From Mycobacterium sp. Marseille-P9652 (lineage in GTDB: Bacteria; Actinomycetota; Actinomycetes; Mycobacteriales; Mycobacteriaceae): 64,000 nt of DNA. Both the position numbers and the translations under genes were made by a program. The stretch spans positions 1 through 64,000 of the forward strand of contig NZ_CACRUY010000019.1 of the NCBI RefSeq assembly GCF_902652685.1, given 5' to 3'. This document shows, in pieces, positions 1-8,681 of this stretch; position 1 is the first letter of the stretch, and every line of letters starts with the position of its first letter. Below the pieces are notes generated by a model. It searched no databases, was not told where the DNA came from, and was given only the letters and a program-made list of their open reading frames with translations.

Positions 1-366
1 CGTCGGACGGCGTCTTTTTTTCCACGCAAGCGACCGGATCCGACGCTGCTCCGTCTCTCGTGGGCCCGGAGATGTAAAAAAGAGTCGCGCCCGTACCTCG
101 CCGCGCGGGACCCGCGAGCCGTTGACGAAGATGCCGTCGGCCCCGCTGTCGATGGCGGCCCCCTGCCTGCCGGTGAACCTCAGCACCACGTCGGTGCGGG
201 GTGCCGGCGGCGGCGGTGGACCGCCGTTGCCCAGGCGCTCGAGGCGGATGTCGCGGCCGGGGCCGTAGCCCACCAGCACGTCGCGGCCCGGCGCGAACGC
301 GAACCGCGTCTGCCCGATCCACACCGTCAGGGGCGCGCCGGGGAAGGCGGACGCCTCGGGCCGCAT
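1..366 (-). CDS. FHA-domain protein, 3' part cut by window edge
   Basis: An open minus-strand frame runs from an ATG at 366 to the window edge without a stop. Residues about 12-95 read like a forkhead-associated domain: a strand with TVWIGQTRFAF, then GRDVLVGYGPGRDIRLERLG, a proline run, VVLRFTG and a GIFVNGSRVP stretch. FHA domains bind phosphothreonine peptides. In mycobacteria similar N-terminal FHA modules sit on ABC exporters of the Rv1747 type, but no transporter part is visible here. After residue about 95 the frame turns into basic, low-complexity sequence next to homopolymer runs at 15-21 and 76-81, so the gene may be frameshifted or rearranged at the edge. The ATG is chosen because the domain begins just after it. 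Confidence 0.5.
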   Translation of the reverse strand, partial: MRPEASAFPGAPLTVWIGQTRFAFAPGRDVLVGYGPGRDIRLERLGNGGPPPPPAPRTDVVLRFTGRQGAAIDSGADGIFVNGSRVPRGEVRARLFFTSPGPRETEQRRIRSLAWKKRRRPT

Positions 367-507
367 GCCGCCACCTCTCGTCACTGGTCAAACCACCTTG
401 GTCGCGCCTTCGGGCGCAAAGCGCCTCGAAGGTCTTGAGAAGCCTCGTTTTTCTTGAGATTAAGTGTCTACCCGCTGGGGTCGTTCATCCACGGGGCCTC
501 GCGGTCG

Positions 508-1005
508 TCACAGGGTGTTGCGACGCCCCGCCGCCGAAGCGTTGTCGAGCACCCGGCGCAGCACCACCACCGCGTCCGTCAAAACTTGGCGCTCGGCCGG
601 GTCGAGCTGCGCCAGCTGCGGCTCGATCGCGGCGGCGCGGTCGGCCCGGACGGCGTCCAGCGTGCGCACCCCCTTGTCCGTGATGCGGATCCGGACCGCC
701 CGGGCATCGCCGGGGTCGACGGTGCGGGTGACCAGGCCCGCGTCCTCGAGCCGCCGCACCTGTGTGGTCATCGTCGGCTGGGAACAGTGATCGACGCCGG
801 CCAGGTCGCCGATGCGGGCTTCGCCGTGGGCCTCGATCGTGGCGAGCAGCCTGGCCTGGGCCGCGGGCAGCGGCATCTGGATGCGCTGGGTGGCCAGCCG
901 GTTCAGGCGCGCAACCACAGCGAGCAGGTCAGCACCGAGCCGCGGCTCGGGTTGTGTGCTCGCCGCGTCAACGACCTCGCTGTGGTTGGCGGCGGATACG
1001 TCCAT
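508..1005 (-). CDS. MarR-family transcriptional regulator
   Basis: The 165-residue product has the MarR winged-helix layout: an N-terminal helix, then ARIGDLAGVDHCSQPTMTT as the helix-turn-helix, VRRLEDAGLVTRTVDP and DARAVRIRITDKG as the wing, and a C-terminal dimer helix. MarR proteins bind palindromic operators as dimers and usually repress their own and neighbouring genes. It is divergent from the ECF transporter genes starting near 1121, and a perfect palindrome lies 13 bp upstream of this start (1019-1033). From memory the arrangement matches M. tuberculosis Rv2327 next to Rv2326c. The ATG at 1005 is preferred over longer in-frame extensions because these would cross the palindrome and read as low-quality basic sequence. 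The ligand is unknown. Confidence 0.85.
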   Translation of the reverse strand: MDVSAANHSEVVDAASTQPEPRLGADLLAVVARLNRLATQRIQMPLPAAQARLLATIEAHGEARIGDLAGVDHCSQPTMTTQVRRLEDAGLVTRTVDPGDARAVRIRITDKGVRTLDAVRADRAAAIEPQLAQLDPAERQVLTDAVVVLRRVLDNASAAGRRNTL

Positions 1006-1018
1006 GCTTCCATCGTTG

Positions 1019-1033
1019 CATAGCTTTGCTATG
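1019..1033. promoter_or_regulatory. Perfect palindrome, probable MarR operator
   Basis: CATAGC-TTT-GCTATG is a perfect 15-bp inverted repeat with a 3-nt centre. It lies between the divergent MarR gene and the ECF transporter genes. Size and position suit a MarR dimer site that controls both directions. Binding is inferred. Confidence 0.6.
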
Positions 1034-1120
1034 AGAGGCCTGTGACGGGCGTGACCGCGCAACGCAGCTCGCCCGGTGTGCTGCGGGGACAACGCCCTAC
1101 GGCCTGGCAGAATCGGTGAA

Positions 1121-3160
1121 GTGATCGTGCCCGCCCCTGTACCGTCGCGCCGCCGCCGCGGAGCGTTGCGGCCGAGCGAGATGGCGCAGGCGTCTGTGAT
1201 GGCGGCGTTGTGCGCGGTCACCGCGATCATCTCCATCGTCGTCCCCTTCGCCGCCGGCCTGGCGTTGCTGGGCACGGTGCCGATGGGACTGCTGGCCTAC
1301 CGTTACCGCTTCCGCGTCCTCGTCGCCGCGACGGTAGCCGCCGGGATGATCTCCTTTCTCATCACCGGAATGGGTGGCCTTCTGGCGGTCGTCCACGCTG
1401 CTTACATCGGCGGACTCACCGGAATGGTCAAACGCAGGCGCCGCGGAATGCCCACAGTGATCGTCGCGAGCCTGATCGCCGGCGTCATCTTCGGTGCCGT
1501 CTCCGTGGGCGCGCTGGCGGTGCTGAGCCGACTGCGGCACCTCATCTTCAAGGCGATGACGGCGAACATGGAAGGCATCGCCAACGCCATGGACCACGCG
1601 CACCTGCGTGGCGCCGCCGGTTTGCGGCGGTGGTTCACCGCGGCGCTCGACCACTGGCCCTGGGTCTTCCTCGTCTACTTCGTCATCTCGGTCCTGATCG
1701 TGTCGCTGATCGGGTGGTGGGCGTTGTCGCGGGTGCTGGAGCGCATGCAGGGCGTTCCCGACGTCCACAAGCTTGACCCGCCGGTGACGGATGCAGGCCG
1801 GCCGGTCGGGCCCGTGCCGGTGCGGCTCGACCGGGTGCGCTTCCGCTACCCGGGCGCCGGGCAGGACGCCCTGCGCGAGCTCAGCCTGGATCTTCGGGTC
1901 GGCGAACACGTCGCGGTCACCGGCGCCAACGGTTCCGGCAAGACCACGCTGATGCTGATCCTGGCCGGGCGGGAGCCGACGTCGGGCACCGTCGAACGTC
2001 CCGGCGCGGTCGGCCTGGGCAAGCTGGGCGGCACGGCCATCGTGCTGCAGCACCCCGAAAGCCAGGTGCTGGGCACCCGGGTCGCCGACGACGTCGTGTG
2101 GGGACTGCCGCCGGGCACGAACGTCGATGTCTCCCAACTGCTTGCCGAGGTCGGCCTGGAGGACATGGCCGAACGCGACACCGGCAGCCTGTCCGGCGGT
2201 GAGTTGCAGCGTCTCGCGCTCGCCGCGGCGCTGGCCCGCGAACCTGCGCTGCTCATCGCCGACGAGGTGACCAGCATGGTCGACCAGGACGGGCGCGACG
2301 CCCTGCTGGCCGTGCTGTCGGGGCTCACCACGCGGCATCGCACCGCCCTGGTGCACATCACCCACTACAACAACGAGGCCAACTCCGCGGACCGCACCAT
2401 CAACCTCAGCGATTCACCCGACAACACCGAGATGGTGGAGACGGTGAGCACGCCGTTGTCGTCGGTTGCGGTCGATCATCGTTCGCAGGCGCCGGTGCTG
2501 GAACTCGTCGACGTCGGCCACGAATACGGCGTCGGGACGCCGTGGGCCAAGACGGCGCTGCGCAACATCAGCTTCGCGGTCGAGCAGGGCGACGGCCTGC
2601 TGATCCACGGGGGCAACGGCTCGGGGAAGTCGACGCTGGCCTGGATCATGGCCGGCCTCACGGTGCCCACCACCGGGGCCTGCCTTCTGGACGGCCGGCC
2701 CACGCACGAACAGGTGGGCGCGGTCGCCCTGTCGTTTCAGGCGGCGCGGCTGCAGCTCATGCGCGGCCGCGTCGACCAGGAAGTCGCATCGGCGGCCGGC
2801 TTCTCGCCCCGCGAGGAAGATCGGGTGGCCGCCGCGCTCGCCGTCGTGGGGCTCGACCCCACCCTCGCCAAGCGGCGCATCGACCAGCTCAGCGGCGGTC
2901 AGATGCGCAGGGTCGTGCTGGCGGGCCTGCTGGCCTGCTCGCCGCGGGCGTTGATCCTCGACGAGCCGCTGGCGGGTCTGGACGCCGCCAGCCAGCGCGG
3001 GCTGCTGCGCCTGCTCAAGGATCTGCGCCGGGAGCGGGGCCTGACGCTCGTGGTGATCTCGCACGACTTCGCCGGCGTCGACGACCTGTGTCCGCGCATC
3101 CTGCATCTCAGCGACGGAACGCTGCAACCGGTTCCGGCGGCGGCGGGGGGCGTGGCGTGA
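1121..3160 (+). CDS. ECF-type ABC transporter, fused membrane (S-like) domain and two ATPases
   Basis: The protein of about 679 residues starts with a hydrophobic region of five or six membrane segments (about residues 25-200), similar in place to an energy-coupling-factor substrate-binding component. Two ATPase domains follow. The first has Walker [10 protein letters not shown] (about residue 267), signature LSGGELQR and Walker B LLIADE. The second has GGNGSGKST (about residue 496), LSGGQMRR and LILDEP. ECF importers take up vitamins or metals through S, A, A' and T subunits; here S, A and A' seem fused and T is the next gene, overlapping by 4 nt (GTGA). From memory it corresponds to Rv2326c. 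The substrate is unknown. Start choice is uncertain: GTG at 1121 or 1127, or a longer form from 1076. Confidence 0.85.
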   Translation: MIVPAPVPSRRRRGALRPSEMAQASVMAALCAVTAIISIVVPFAAGLALLGTVPMGLLAYRYRFRVLVAATVAAGMISFLITGMGGLLAVVHAAYIGGLTGMVKRRRRGMPTVIVASLIAGVIFGAVSVGALAVLSRLRHLIFKAMTANMEGIANAMDHAHLRGAAGLRRWFTAALDHWPWVFLVYFVISVLIVSLIGWWALSRVLERMQGVPDVHKLDPPVTDAGRPVGPVPVRLDRVRFRYPGAGQDALRELSLDLRVGEHVAVTGANGSGKTTLMLILAGREPTSGTVERPGAVGLGKLGGTAIVLQHPESQVLGTRVADDVVWGLPPGTNVDVSQLLAEVGLEDMAERDTGSLSGGELQRLALAAALAREPALLIADEVTSMVDQDGRDALLAVLSGLTTRHRTALVHITHYNNEANSADRTINLSDSPDNTEMVETVSTPLSSVAVDHRSQAPVLELVDVGHEYGVGTPWAKTALRNISFAVEQGDGLLIHGGNGSGKSTLAWIMAGLTVPTTGACLLDGRPTHEQVGAVALSFQAARLQLMRGRVDQEVASAAGFSPREEDRVAAALAVVGLDPTLAKRRIDQLSGGQMRRVVLAGLLACSPRALILDEPLAGLDAASQRGLLRLLKDLRRERGLTLVVISHDFAGVDDLCPRILHLSDGTLQPVPAAAGGVA

Positions 3161-4008
3161 CGGCGACCTCCGCTCCACAGCGCGGCAAGGCCCGGCGGTC
3201 TCCGCGGCCGGTGGTGCTCCTGGTTCCCGTTCCGGTCGCCTCGCCGATTCACGACTTGTGGGCCGGCACCAAACTGTTGGTGGTGTTCGGAGTTTCGGTG
3301 CTGCTGACGTTCTACCCGGGCTGGGTGACGATCGGCTTGGTGGCGGCGCTGGTGTTGGCTGCGGCCCGCATCGCGCACATCCCGCGCGGCGCGCTGCCGT
3401 CGATCCCGCGGTGGCTCTGGGCGGTCCTCGCCGTGGGCGGCATCACCGCGGCGCTGGCCGGCGGCAGTCCCAAGGTCTCGATCGCCGGCCTGGAACTCCA
3501 ACTCGGGGGGATGCTGAACTTCCTGCGGCTCACCGCCCTGTCGATCGTGCTGCTCGGGCTTGGCGCCATGGTGTCCTGGACCACCAACGTCGCCGAAATC
3601 GGGCCCGCCCTGGCCTCTTTGGGCCGCCCGCTGCGTCCGCTGCGGGTCCCGATCGACGAATGGGCGGTCGCGCTGGCGCTCGCGCTGCGCGCCTTCCCGA
3701 TGCTCATCGACGAGTTCCAGGTCCTCTACGCCGCCCGGCGGCTGCGACCCAAGCGAATACCCCGGAGCCGCAAGGCCCGTCGGCGACGGCATGCGGTGGA
3801 ACTCATCGACCTGCTGTCCGCCGCGATCACCGTGACGCTGCGCCGCGCCGACGAGATGGGCGACGCCATCACCGCGCGCGGCGGCACCGGTCAGCTGTCG
3901 GCCAACCCGACGCGACCGAAACTCGCCGACTGGGTGACGATGGCGATCGTGATCGCGACCAGCGGCCTCGCGGTGACGCTCGAGACGCTGCTGCACGCGA
4001 CGCAGTAA
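3157..4008 (+). CDS. ECF transporter T component (CbiQ/EcfT-like)
   Basis: The 283-residue membrane protein has the CbiQ/EcfT layout: hydrophobic segments around residues 30-75, 85-110 and 120-145, then a cytoplasmic stretch with [20 protein letters not shown] and a basic RRLRPKR segment, [12 protein letters not shown] and a last membrane helix. EcfT proteins carry two alanine-arginine coupling motifs that touch the ATPases; the RRADEMGDA and ARRLRP regions are candidates. The GTG start overlaps the preceding TGA by 4 nt, so it should be co-translated with the ATPase fusion to form one importer. From memory it resembles Rv2325c in length and position. Confidence 0.82.
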   Translation: MTATSAPQRGKARRSPRPVVLLVPVPVASPIHDLWAGTKLLVVFGVSVLLTFYPGWVTIGLVAALVLAAARIAHIPRGALPSIPRWLWAVLAVGGITAALAGGSPKVSIAGLELQLGGMLNFLRLTALSIVLLGLGAMVSWTTNVAEIGPALASLGRPLRPLRVPIDEWAVALALALRAFPMLIDEFQVLYAARRLRPKRIPRSRKARRRRHAVELIDLLSAAITVTLRRADEMGDAITARGGTGQLSANPTRPKLADWVTMAIVIATSGLAVTLETLLHATQ

Positions 4009-4058
4009 ACGCGGCAAAGAAGTACGCGGGCCGCCCGCCTCTCGCGTAGCTTGAGCAG

Positions 4059-4511
4059 GTGGCCGACATCCAGTGCTCGCGTACCGTCGCGGCTCGCCCG
4101 CAGGAGGTCTGGGATCTGCTTGCCGACTTCGGCTCGGTCAGCTCGTGGGCCGACAACGTCGACCACTCCTGCATCCTGTTCAGCGGTCCCGGCGGCGGGC
4201 CCGTCGGCACCACGCGGCGGGTCCAGGTCAACCGCGACGCGCTGGTGGAGCGCATCGTCGAATTCGACCCGCCGCGCGCCCTCGCCTACGAGATCGAGGG
4301 CCTGCCCCGCCGTCTGCGCCGGGTCACCAACCGGTGGACGGTGGACCAGGCCGGCGCCGACGCGGCCGTGGTGACGCTGACGAGCACGGTCGAGATCGGG
4401 CCCCGAGCAGCCCAGCGGCTGGCCGAACGCGCGCTGTGCCGCCTGCTCGCCCGACAGTCCGCGGTGATGCTCGCCGGGCTCGCCGACCGATTGGAGAAAG
4501 CCCGTGTCTGA
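4059..4511 (+). CDS. SRPBCC-fold (polyketide cyclase/START-like) protein
   Basis: The 150-residue product has the hydrophobic-cavity SRPBCC pattern: CSRTVAARPQEVWDLLADFG at the N-terminus, a WADNVDH turn, a central VERIVEFDPPRALAYEIEG segment and a long C-terminal helix ending in RLEKA. Members bind small lipids or polyketides or act as enzymes or regulators; no function can be assigned from sequence. It resembles the protein at 22728-23159, which has the same EVWDLLADFG/AVWAVLADFG opening. It overlaps the following sulfatase by 8 nt, so the two are probably expressed together. GTG start at 4059. Confidence 0.75.
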   Translation: MADIQCSRTVAARPQEVWDLLADFGSVSSWADNVDHSCILFSGPGGGPVGTTRRVQVNRDALVERIVEFDPPRALAYEIEGLPRRLRRVTNRWTVDQAGADAAVVTLTSTVEIGPRAAQRLAERALCRLLARQSAVMLAGLADRLEKARV

Positions 4512-6306
4512 CCGGCCCGACGTCGTCATCGTCATGACCGACGAGGAACGGGCGCTGCCCCCGTACGAGGCGCCCGACGTGCGCGCGTGGCGCGATCGAA
4601 TCCTGGCCGGGCGCAAGTGGTTCGACGATCACGGCGTCAGCTTCGCCCGGCACTACACCGGGTCGCTGGCCTGCGTGCCCAGCCGCCCGACCATCTTCAC
4701 CGGGCAGTACCCCGACCTGCACGGCGTCACCCAGACCGACGGCCTCGGCAAGACGGCCGACGACTCCCGCATGCGCTGGCTGCGCCGGGGCGAGGTGCCC
4801 ACCCTGGGTAACTGGTTCCGCGCCGCGGGCTACGACACGCACTACGACGGCAAGTGGCACATCTCGCACGCCGACCTCGTCGACCCCACCACGGGCCGTC
4901 CGCTGGCGACCAACGACGACGACGGGGTGGTCGACCACGCCGCGGTGCGCCGCTACCTCGACGCGAACCCGCTTGAGCCGTATGGGTTTTCGGGGTGGGT
5001 GGGGCCGGAGCCGCACGGGGCACTGCTGGCCGACGCCGGGGTTCGGCGCGACCCCCTGATCGCCGACCGTGTCGTCGCCTGGCTCACCGACCGCTACGCC
5101 CGTCGCCGCGCCGGCGATCCCGACGCGCTGCGCCCGTTCCTCCTGGTGGCCAGCTTCGTCAATCCCCATGACATCGTGCTGTTCCCGACGTGGGTGCGGC
5201 GCGGCCCGCTCAAGCCGTCGCCGCTCGACCCGCCGCACGTGCCGCCGGCGCCCACGGCTGACGAGGACCTGTCGACCAAGCCCGCCGCGCAGATCGCGTT
5301 CCGCGAGTCCTACTACTCGGGTTACGGCCCGGCGCCGGCGATCCAGCGGACCTACGAACGCAACGCGCAGCGCTACCGCGACCTGTACTACCGCCTGCAC
5401 GCCGAGGCCGACGGCCCGATCGACCGGGTTCGGCGCGCGGTCACCGAGAGCGGTTCGCAGAACGCGGTTCTGGTGCGCACCGCCGACCACGGCGACCTGC
5501 TGGGCGCCCACGGCGGTCTGCACCAGAAGTGGTTCAACCTGTACGACGAGGCCACCCGGGTCCCGTTCGTCATCGCCCGCATCGGCGACGGGGCGACCCA
5601 GGCGCGCGTCGTGACCGCGCCGACGTCCCACGTCGACCTCGTTCCGACGCTGCTGGGCGCCGCCGGCGTGGACGTCACCGCCGTCGCCGCCACGTTGGCC
5701 GAATCGTTCTCGGAGGTCCACCCGCTGCCGGGCCGCAACCTCATGCCCGTCGTCGACGGGGCGCCCGCCGACGAGGAGCGTGCCGTGTACCTGATGACGC
5801 GCGACAACGTGCTCGAGGGCGACACCGGCGCGTCGGGCCTGGCGCGCCGGCTCAAGCGGACGGTCAATCCGCCGGCGCCGCTGCGCATCCGCGTCCCCGC
5901 CCACACCGCGTCGAACTTCGAGGGGCTGGTGCTCCGCGTCGATCACGTCCCCGGCGGTGACGGCCATCTATGGAAACTGGTGCGGACTTTCGACGACCCG
6001 AGCACCTGGACCGAGCCCGGGGTGCGGCATCTGGCGGCCAACGGCTTGGGTGGAGAGTCGTATCGGACCTCCCCCCTTGACGACCAGTGGGAGCTCTACG
6101 ACCTCACCGCCGACCCCGTCGAGGCCGTGAACCGCTGGACGGATCCCGACCTGCTCGAGCTGCGCCAGCACCTGCGCATGCAGCTGAAGCAGGCGAGGGC
6201 CGCCTCGGTGCCCGAACGAAACCGGCCGTGGTCCTACGCATCCCGCCGGCCGCCGCAACCGACGCCGTCCCGGCTCGGTCGCTGGTGGCGCGCGGTGCGC
6301 GGGTAA
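4504..6306 (+). CDS. Type I sulfatase (formylglycine-dependent)
   Basis: This 600-residue protein belongs to the alkaline phosphatase/arylsulfatase fold. It opens with PDVVIVMTDEERA, and the maturation motif C57-V-P-S-R followed by TIFTGQYP is the one oxidised to formylglycine by a sulfatase-modifying enzyme. Later HDIVLFPTW, RTADHGDLLGAHGG and WFNLYDEATRVPF supply metal and substrate residues. There is no signal peptide, so it should act in the cytosol unless exported otherwise. The substrate cannot be told. In M. tuberculosis (from memory) the equivalent interval has Rv2324-Rv2321c instead, so this sulfatase/SRPBCC pair looks like a lineage-specific replacement. Confidence 0.85.
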   Translation: MSDRPDVVIVMTDEERALPPYEAPDVRAWRDRILAGRKWFDDHGVSFARHYTGSLACVPSRPTIFTGQYPDLHGVTQTDGLGKTADDSRMRWLRRGEVPTLGNWFRAAGYDTHYDGKWHISHADLVDPTTGRPLATNDDDGVVDHAAVRRYLDANPLEPYGFSGWVGPEPHGALLADAGVRRDPLIADRVVAWLTDRYARRRAGDPDALRPFLLVASFVNPHDIVLFPTWVRRGPLKPSPLDPPHVPPAPTADEDLSTKPAAQIAFRESYYSGYGPAPAIQRTYERNAQRYRDLYYRLHAEADGPIDRVRRAVTESGSQNAVLVRTADHGDLLGAHGGLHQKWFNLYDEATRVPFVIARIGDGATQARVVTAPTSHVDLVPTLLGAAGVDVTAVAATLAESFSEVHPLPGRNLMPVVDGAPADEERAVYLMTRDNVLEGDTGASGLARRLKRTVNPPAPLRIRVPAHTASNFEGLVLRVDHVPGGDGHLWKLVRTFDDPSTWTEPGVRHLAANGLGGESYRTSPLDDQWELYDLTADPVEAVNRWTDPDLLELRQHLRMQLKQARAASVPERNRPWSYASRRPPQPTPSRLGRWWRAVRG

Positions 6307-6311
6307 AGCGC

Positions 6312-7754
6312 ATGGCAGCAATGTCCACCGGCCTCGCCGAGCAGATGCTGCGGCGCCGCCCGGTCGAGCGCATCGACGGGAAAGCCTCGGGTGAGGGCGA
6401 TCTCAAGCGCAGCATCGGCACGTTCCAGCTGACCATGTTCGGGGTCGGCTCGACCATCGGGACCGGCATCTTCTTCGTCATGTCCCAGGCCGTGCCGGAA
6501 GCCGGCCCCGGCGTGATCGTCTCGTTCCTGATCGCGGGCATCGCGGCCGGGTTGGCGGCCATCTGCTACGCCGAATTGGCCTCGGCCGTGCCGGTTTCCG
6601 GCTCCTCCTACTCCTACGCGTACACGACGATGGGAGAGGTCGTCGCGGTCGACGTGGCGGCGTGCCTCCTGCTCGAGTACGGGGTGTCGTGCGCCGCGGT
6701 CTCGGTCACCTGGAGCGGGTATCTCAACAAGCTGCTGAGCAACCTGTTCGGATTCGCCCTGCCGCACGCGTTGTCAGCCGCGCCATGGGACGCGAACCCC
6801 GGCTACGTGAACCTGCCCGCGATCACGTTGATCTGGATGTGCGCCGTGCTGCTCATCCGCGGCGCCAGCGAGTCGGCGAAGGTCAACGCGATCATGGTGG
6901 TGATCAAGCTCGGCGTGCTGGTGATGTTCGTGGTCATCGCGTCGACGGCCTTCGACCCCCACCAGCTCAAGGATTTCGCGCCCTTCGGCGTCGCGGGCAT
7001 CGGCTCGGCGGCCGGCACCATCTTCTTCTCCTACATCGGGCTGGACGCCGTGTCGACCGCGGGTGACGAGGTGAAGAGCCCGCAGAAGACCATGCCCCGC
7101 GCGATCATCGCCGCGCTGGTCATCGTCACGACCGTCTACGTCCTCGTCGCGGTCGCGGCCCTGGGCACCCAGCCGTGGCAGGCGTTCGCCGGGCAGGAGG
7201 AGGCCGGGCTGGCCACCATCCTCGAGAACGTCACGCACGGCAAGTGGGCCAGCACCATTCTGGCTGCCGGGGCGGTGATCTCGATCTTCAGCGTGACGCT
7301 GGTGACCATGTATGGGCAGACCCGCATCCTGTTCGCGATGGGGCGCGACGGCCTGCTGCCGCACCGGTTCGCGCGGGTGAATCCGCAGACGATGACGCCG
7401 GTGAACAACACGGTGATCGTCGGCGTCGTGGCCTCCGCGATGGCGGCGTTCATCCCGCTCGACAAGCTGACGGACATGGTGTCCATCGGAACGCTCACCG
7501 CGTTCACGGTGGTCTCACTCGGCGTGATCGTGCTGCGGGTGCGCCAGCCGGATCTGCCGCGGGGATTCCGGGTGCCGGGCTATCCGGTCACGCCGGTGCT
7601 TTCGGTGGCGGCGTGCGGATATATCCTCGCCAGCCTGCACTGGTACACCTGGATCGCGTTCGGCGGGTGGGTCTCGGTGGCCCTGGTCTTCTACTTCGTG
7701 TGGGGGCGCCACCACAGCGCGCTCAACCGGGCGTCTCCGGGACGGACGCCATGA
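6312..7754 (+). CDS. APC-superfamily amino-acid permease (RocE-like)
   Basis: The protein of about 480 residues has twelve or so hydrophobic segments and the opening typical of cationic amino-acid transporters: LKRSIGTFQLTMFGVGSTIG, followed by GTGIFFV and a PEAGPGVIVSFLIAG helix. A FFSYIGLDAVSTAGDEVKSP motif in TM6-7 is characteristic of APC transporters. From memory it matches Rv2320c, annotated as RocE, a possible lysine/arginine/ornithine permease; specificity is unproven. The next gene overlaps by 4 nt (ATGA), indicating coupled translation with a universal stress protein. ATG at 6312 and at 6321 are both possible starts. Confidence 0.85.
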   Translation: MAAMSTGLAEQMLRRRPVERIDGKASGEGDLKRSIGTFQLTMFGVGSTIGTGIFFVMSQAVPEAGPGVIVSFLIAGIAAGLAAICYAELASAVPVSGSSYSYAYTTMGEVVAVDVAACLLLEYGVSCAAVSVTWSGYLNKLLSNLFGFALPHALSAAPWDANPGYVNLPAITLIWMCAVLLIRGASESAKVNAIMVVIKLGVLVMFVVIASTAFDPHQLKDFAPFGVAGIGSAAGTIFFSYIGLDAVSTAGDEVKSPQKTMPRAIIAALVIVTTVYVLVAVAALGTQPWQAFAGQEEAGLATILENVTHGKWASTILAAGAVISIFSVTLVTMYGQTRILFAMGRDGLLPHRFARVNPQTMTPVNNTVIVGVVASAMAAFIPLDKLTDMVSIGTLTAFTVVSLGVIVLRVRQPDLPRGFRVPGYPVTPVLSVAACGYILASLHWYTWIAFGGWVSVALVFYFVWGRHHSALNRASPGRTP

Positions 7755-8629
7755 CCGTCGTCGTCGGCTACCGGGCCGGCAACGTCGGGTTGTCGGGCCT
7801 TTACCTGGCCGTCCGCGTCGCGCGGACGCTGCACACGTCGCTCACGGTGGCGACCATCGTGCCCAAACCCTGGCTGACGCCCGCGGTCGCGGGCGCCGAC
7901 GCGGAATACGAGCAATGGGCGGAGGGCCTGGCGGCCGAGTCGGCGAAGGAGGCCGCGCGTCACCTGCAGGGCATCGGCGACGGTGTCGACGTCATCTACC
8001 TCGACCGTGCGCAGCGGTCCGTGTCGGGCGGGCTGATCGAGGTCATCGAGGACGTCGAGGCCGAAGTCCTCGTGCTTGGTTCGCTGCCCAGCGGGGGACC
8101 CGAGCAAGTGGTGATCGGGTCGACCGCCGACTGGCTGCTGCACGCCTCGCCCGTGCCGGTCGCGATCAGCCCCCGCGAATACCATTCGGCCACTGGGCCG
8201 TTGATGCGCCTGACGTGTGCCTACTCGGCCACCCCGGACACCGTCGACGTGGTGAAGCGCTGCGTCGAGTTCAGCCGGCGCTGCTCGCTGCCCATGCGGG
8301 TGATCACCTTCGCCGTGCGCGGCAAGACGATGTATCCGCCCGAGGTGGGACTCGACGCCGAGGACTCGATCGTGCAGGCGTGGGCGTCGCAGGCGCGGGA
8401 GATCCTGGAGAGTCTCAAGACTGACCGGGTCGTCGGCGAAGACATTGAGCTACAGGTGGTTACGGGCCGCAGCTGGAACCAGGCGCTCGCGAACGCCGAC
8501 TGGCGCGATGGCGACATCTTGGCCCTGGGCACCCGCCCGCGCGGCGACATCCGCCGGGTGTTTCTGGGTTCGCGCAGCGGCAAGATCATCCGCGAGAGTC
8601 CGGTGCCCGTGTTGGTGCTGCCCGGCTGA
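7751..8629 (+). CDS. Tandem universal stress protein-like protein
   Basis: The 292-residue product contains two alpha/beta Usp-like repeats. The first begins MTVVVGYRAGNVGLSGL and ends with VLVLGSLPSGG, then a GSTADWLLHASPVPVAI stretch. The second begins near LTCAYSATPD and ends with ILALGTRPRG and SRSGKIIRESPVPVLVLPG. The GS-x-SGKIIRESPVPVLV element in the second half is the usual nucleotide-binding loop. Fused or adjacent Usp domains regulate several amino-acid permeases, and this gene is translationally coupled to the permease upstream. From memory it corresponds to Rv2319c in length. Confidence 0.82.
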   Translation: MTVVVGYRAGNVGLSGLYLAVRVARTLHTSLTVATIVPKPWLTPAVAGADAEYEQWAEGLAAESAKEAARHLQGIGDGVDVIYLDRAQRSVSGGLIEVIEDVEAEVLVLGSLPSGGPEQVVIGSTADWLLHASPVPVAISPREYHSATGPLMRLTCAYSATPDTVDVVKRCVEFSRRCSLPMRVITFAVRGKTMYPPEVGLDAEDSIVQAWASQAREILESLKTDRVVGEDIELQVVTGRSWNQALANADWRDGDILALGTRPRGDIRRVFLGSRSGKIIRESPVPVLVLPG

Positions 8630-8649
8630 GCCCGTGGTGCCGTGCCGAG

Positions 8650-8667
8650 CGTGAAGCCAGCTTCACG
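8650..8667. terminator. Short hairpin between convergent genes
   Basis: CGTGAAGC-CA-GCTTCACG forms an 8-bp stem with a 2-nt loop between the Usp-like gene and uspC, which converge. There is no T-run. A bidirectional terminator is possible but unproven. Confidence 0.35.
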
Positions 8668-8681
8668 GTCGCGGCAGAACG

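Noticed and set aside
4324-5967. A 547-codon minus-strand frame
   Set aside because: Antisense to the sulfatase, which has intact catalytic motifs.
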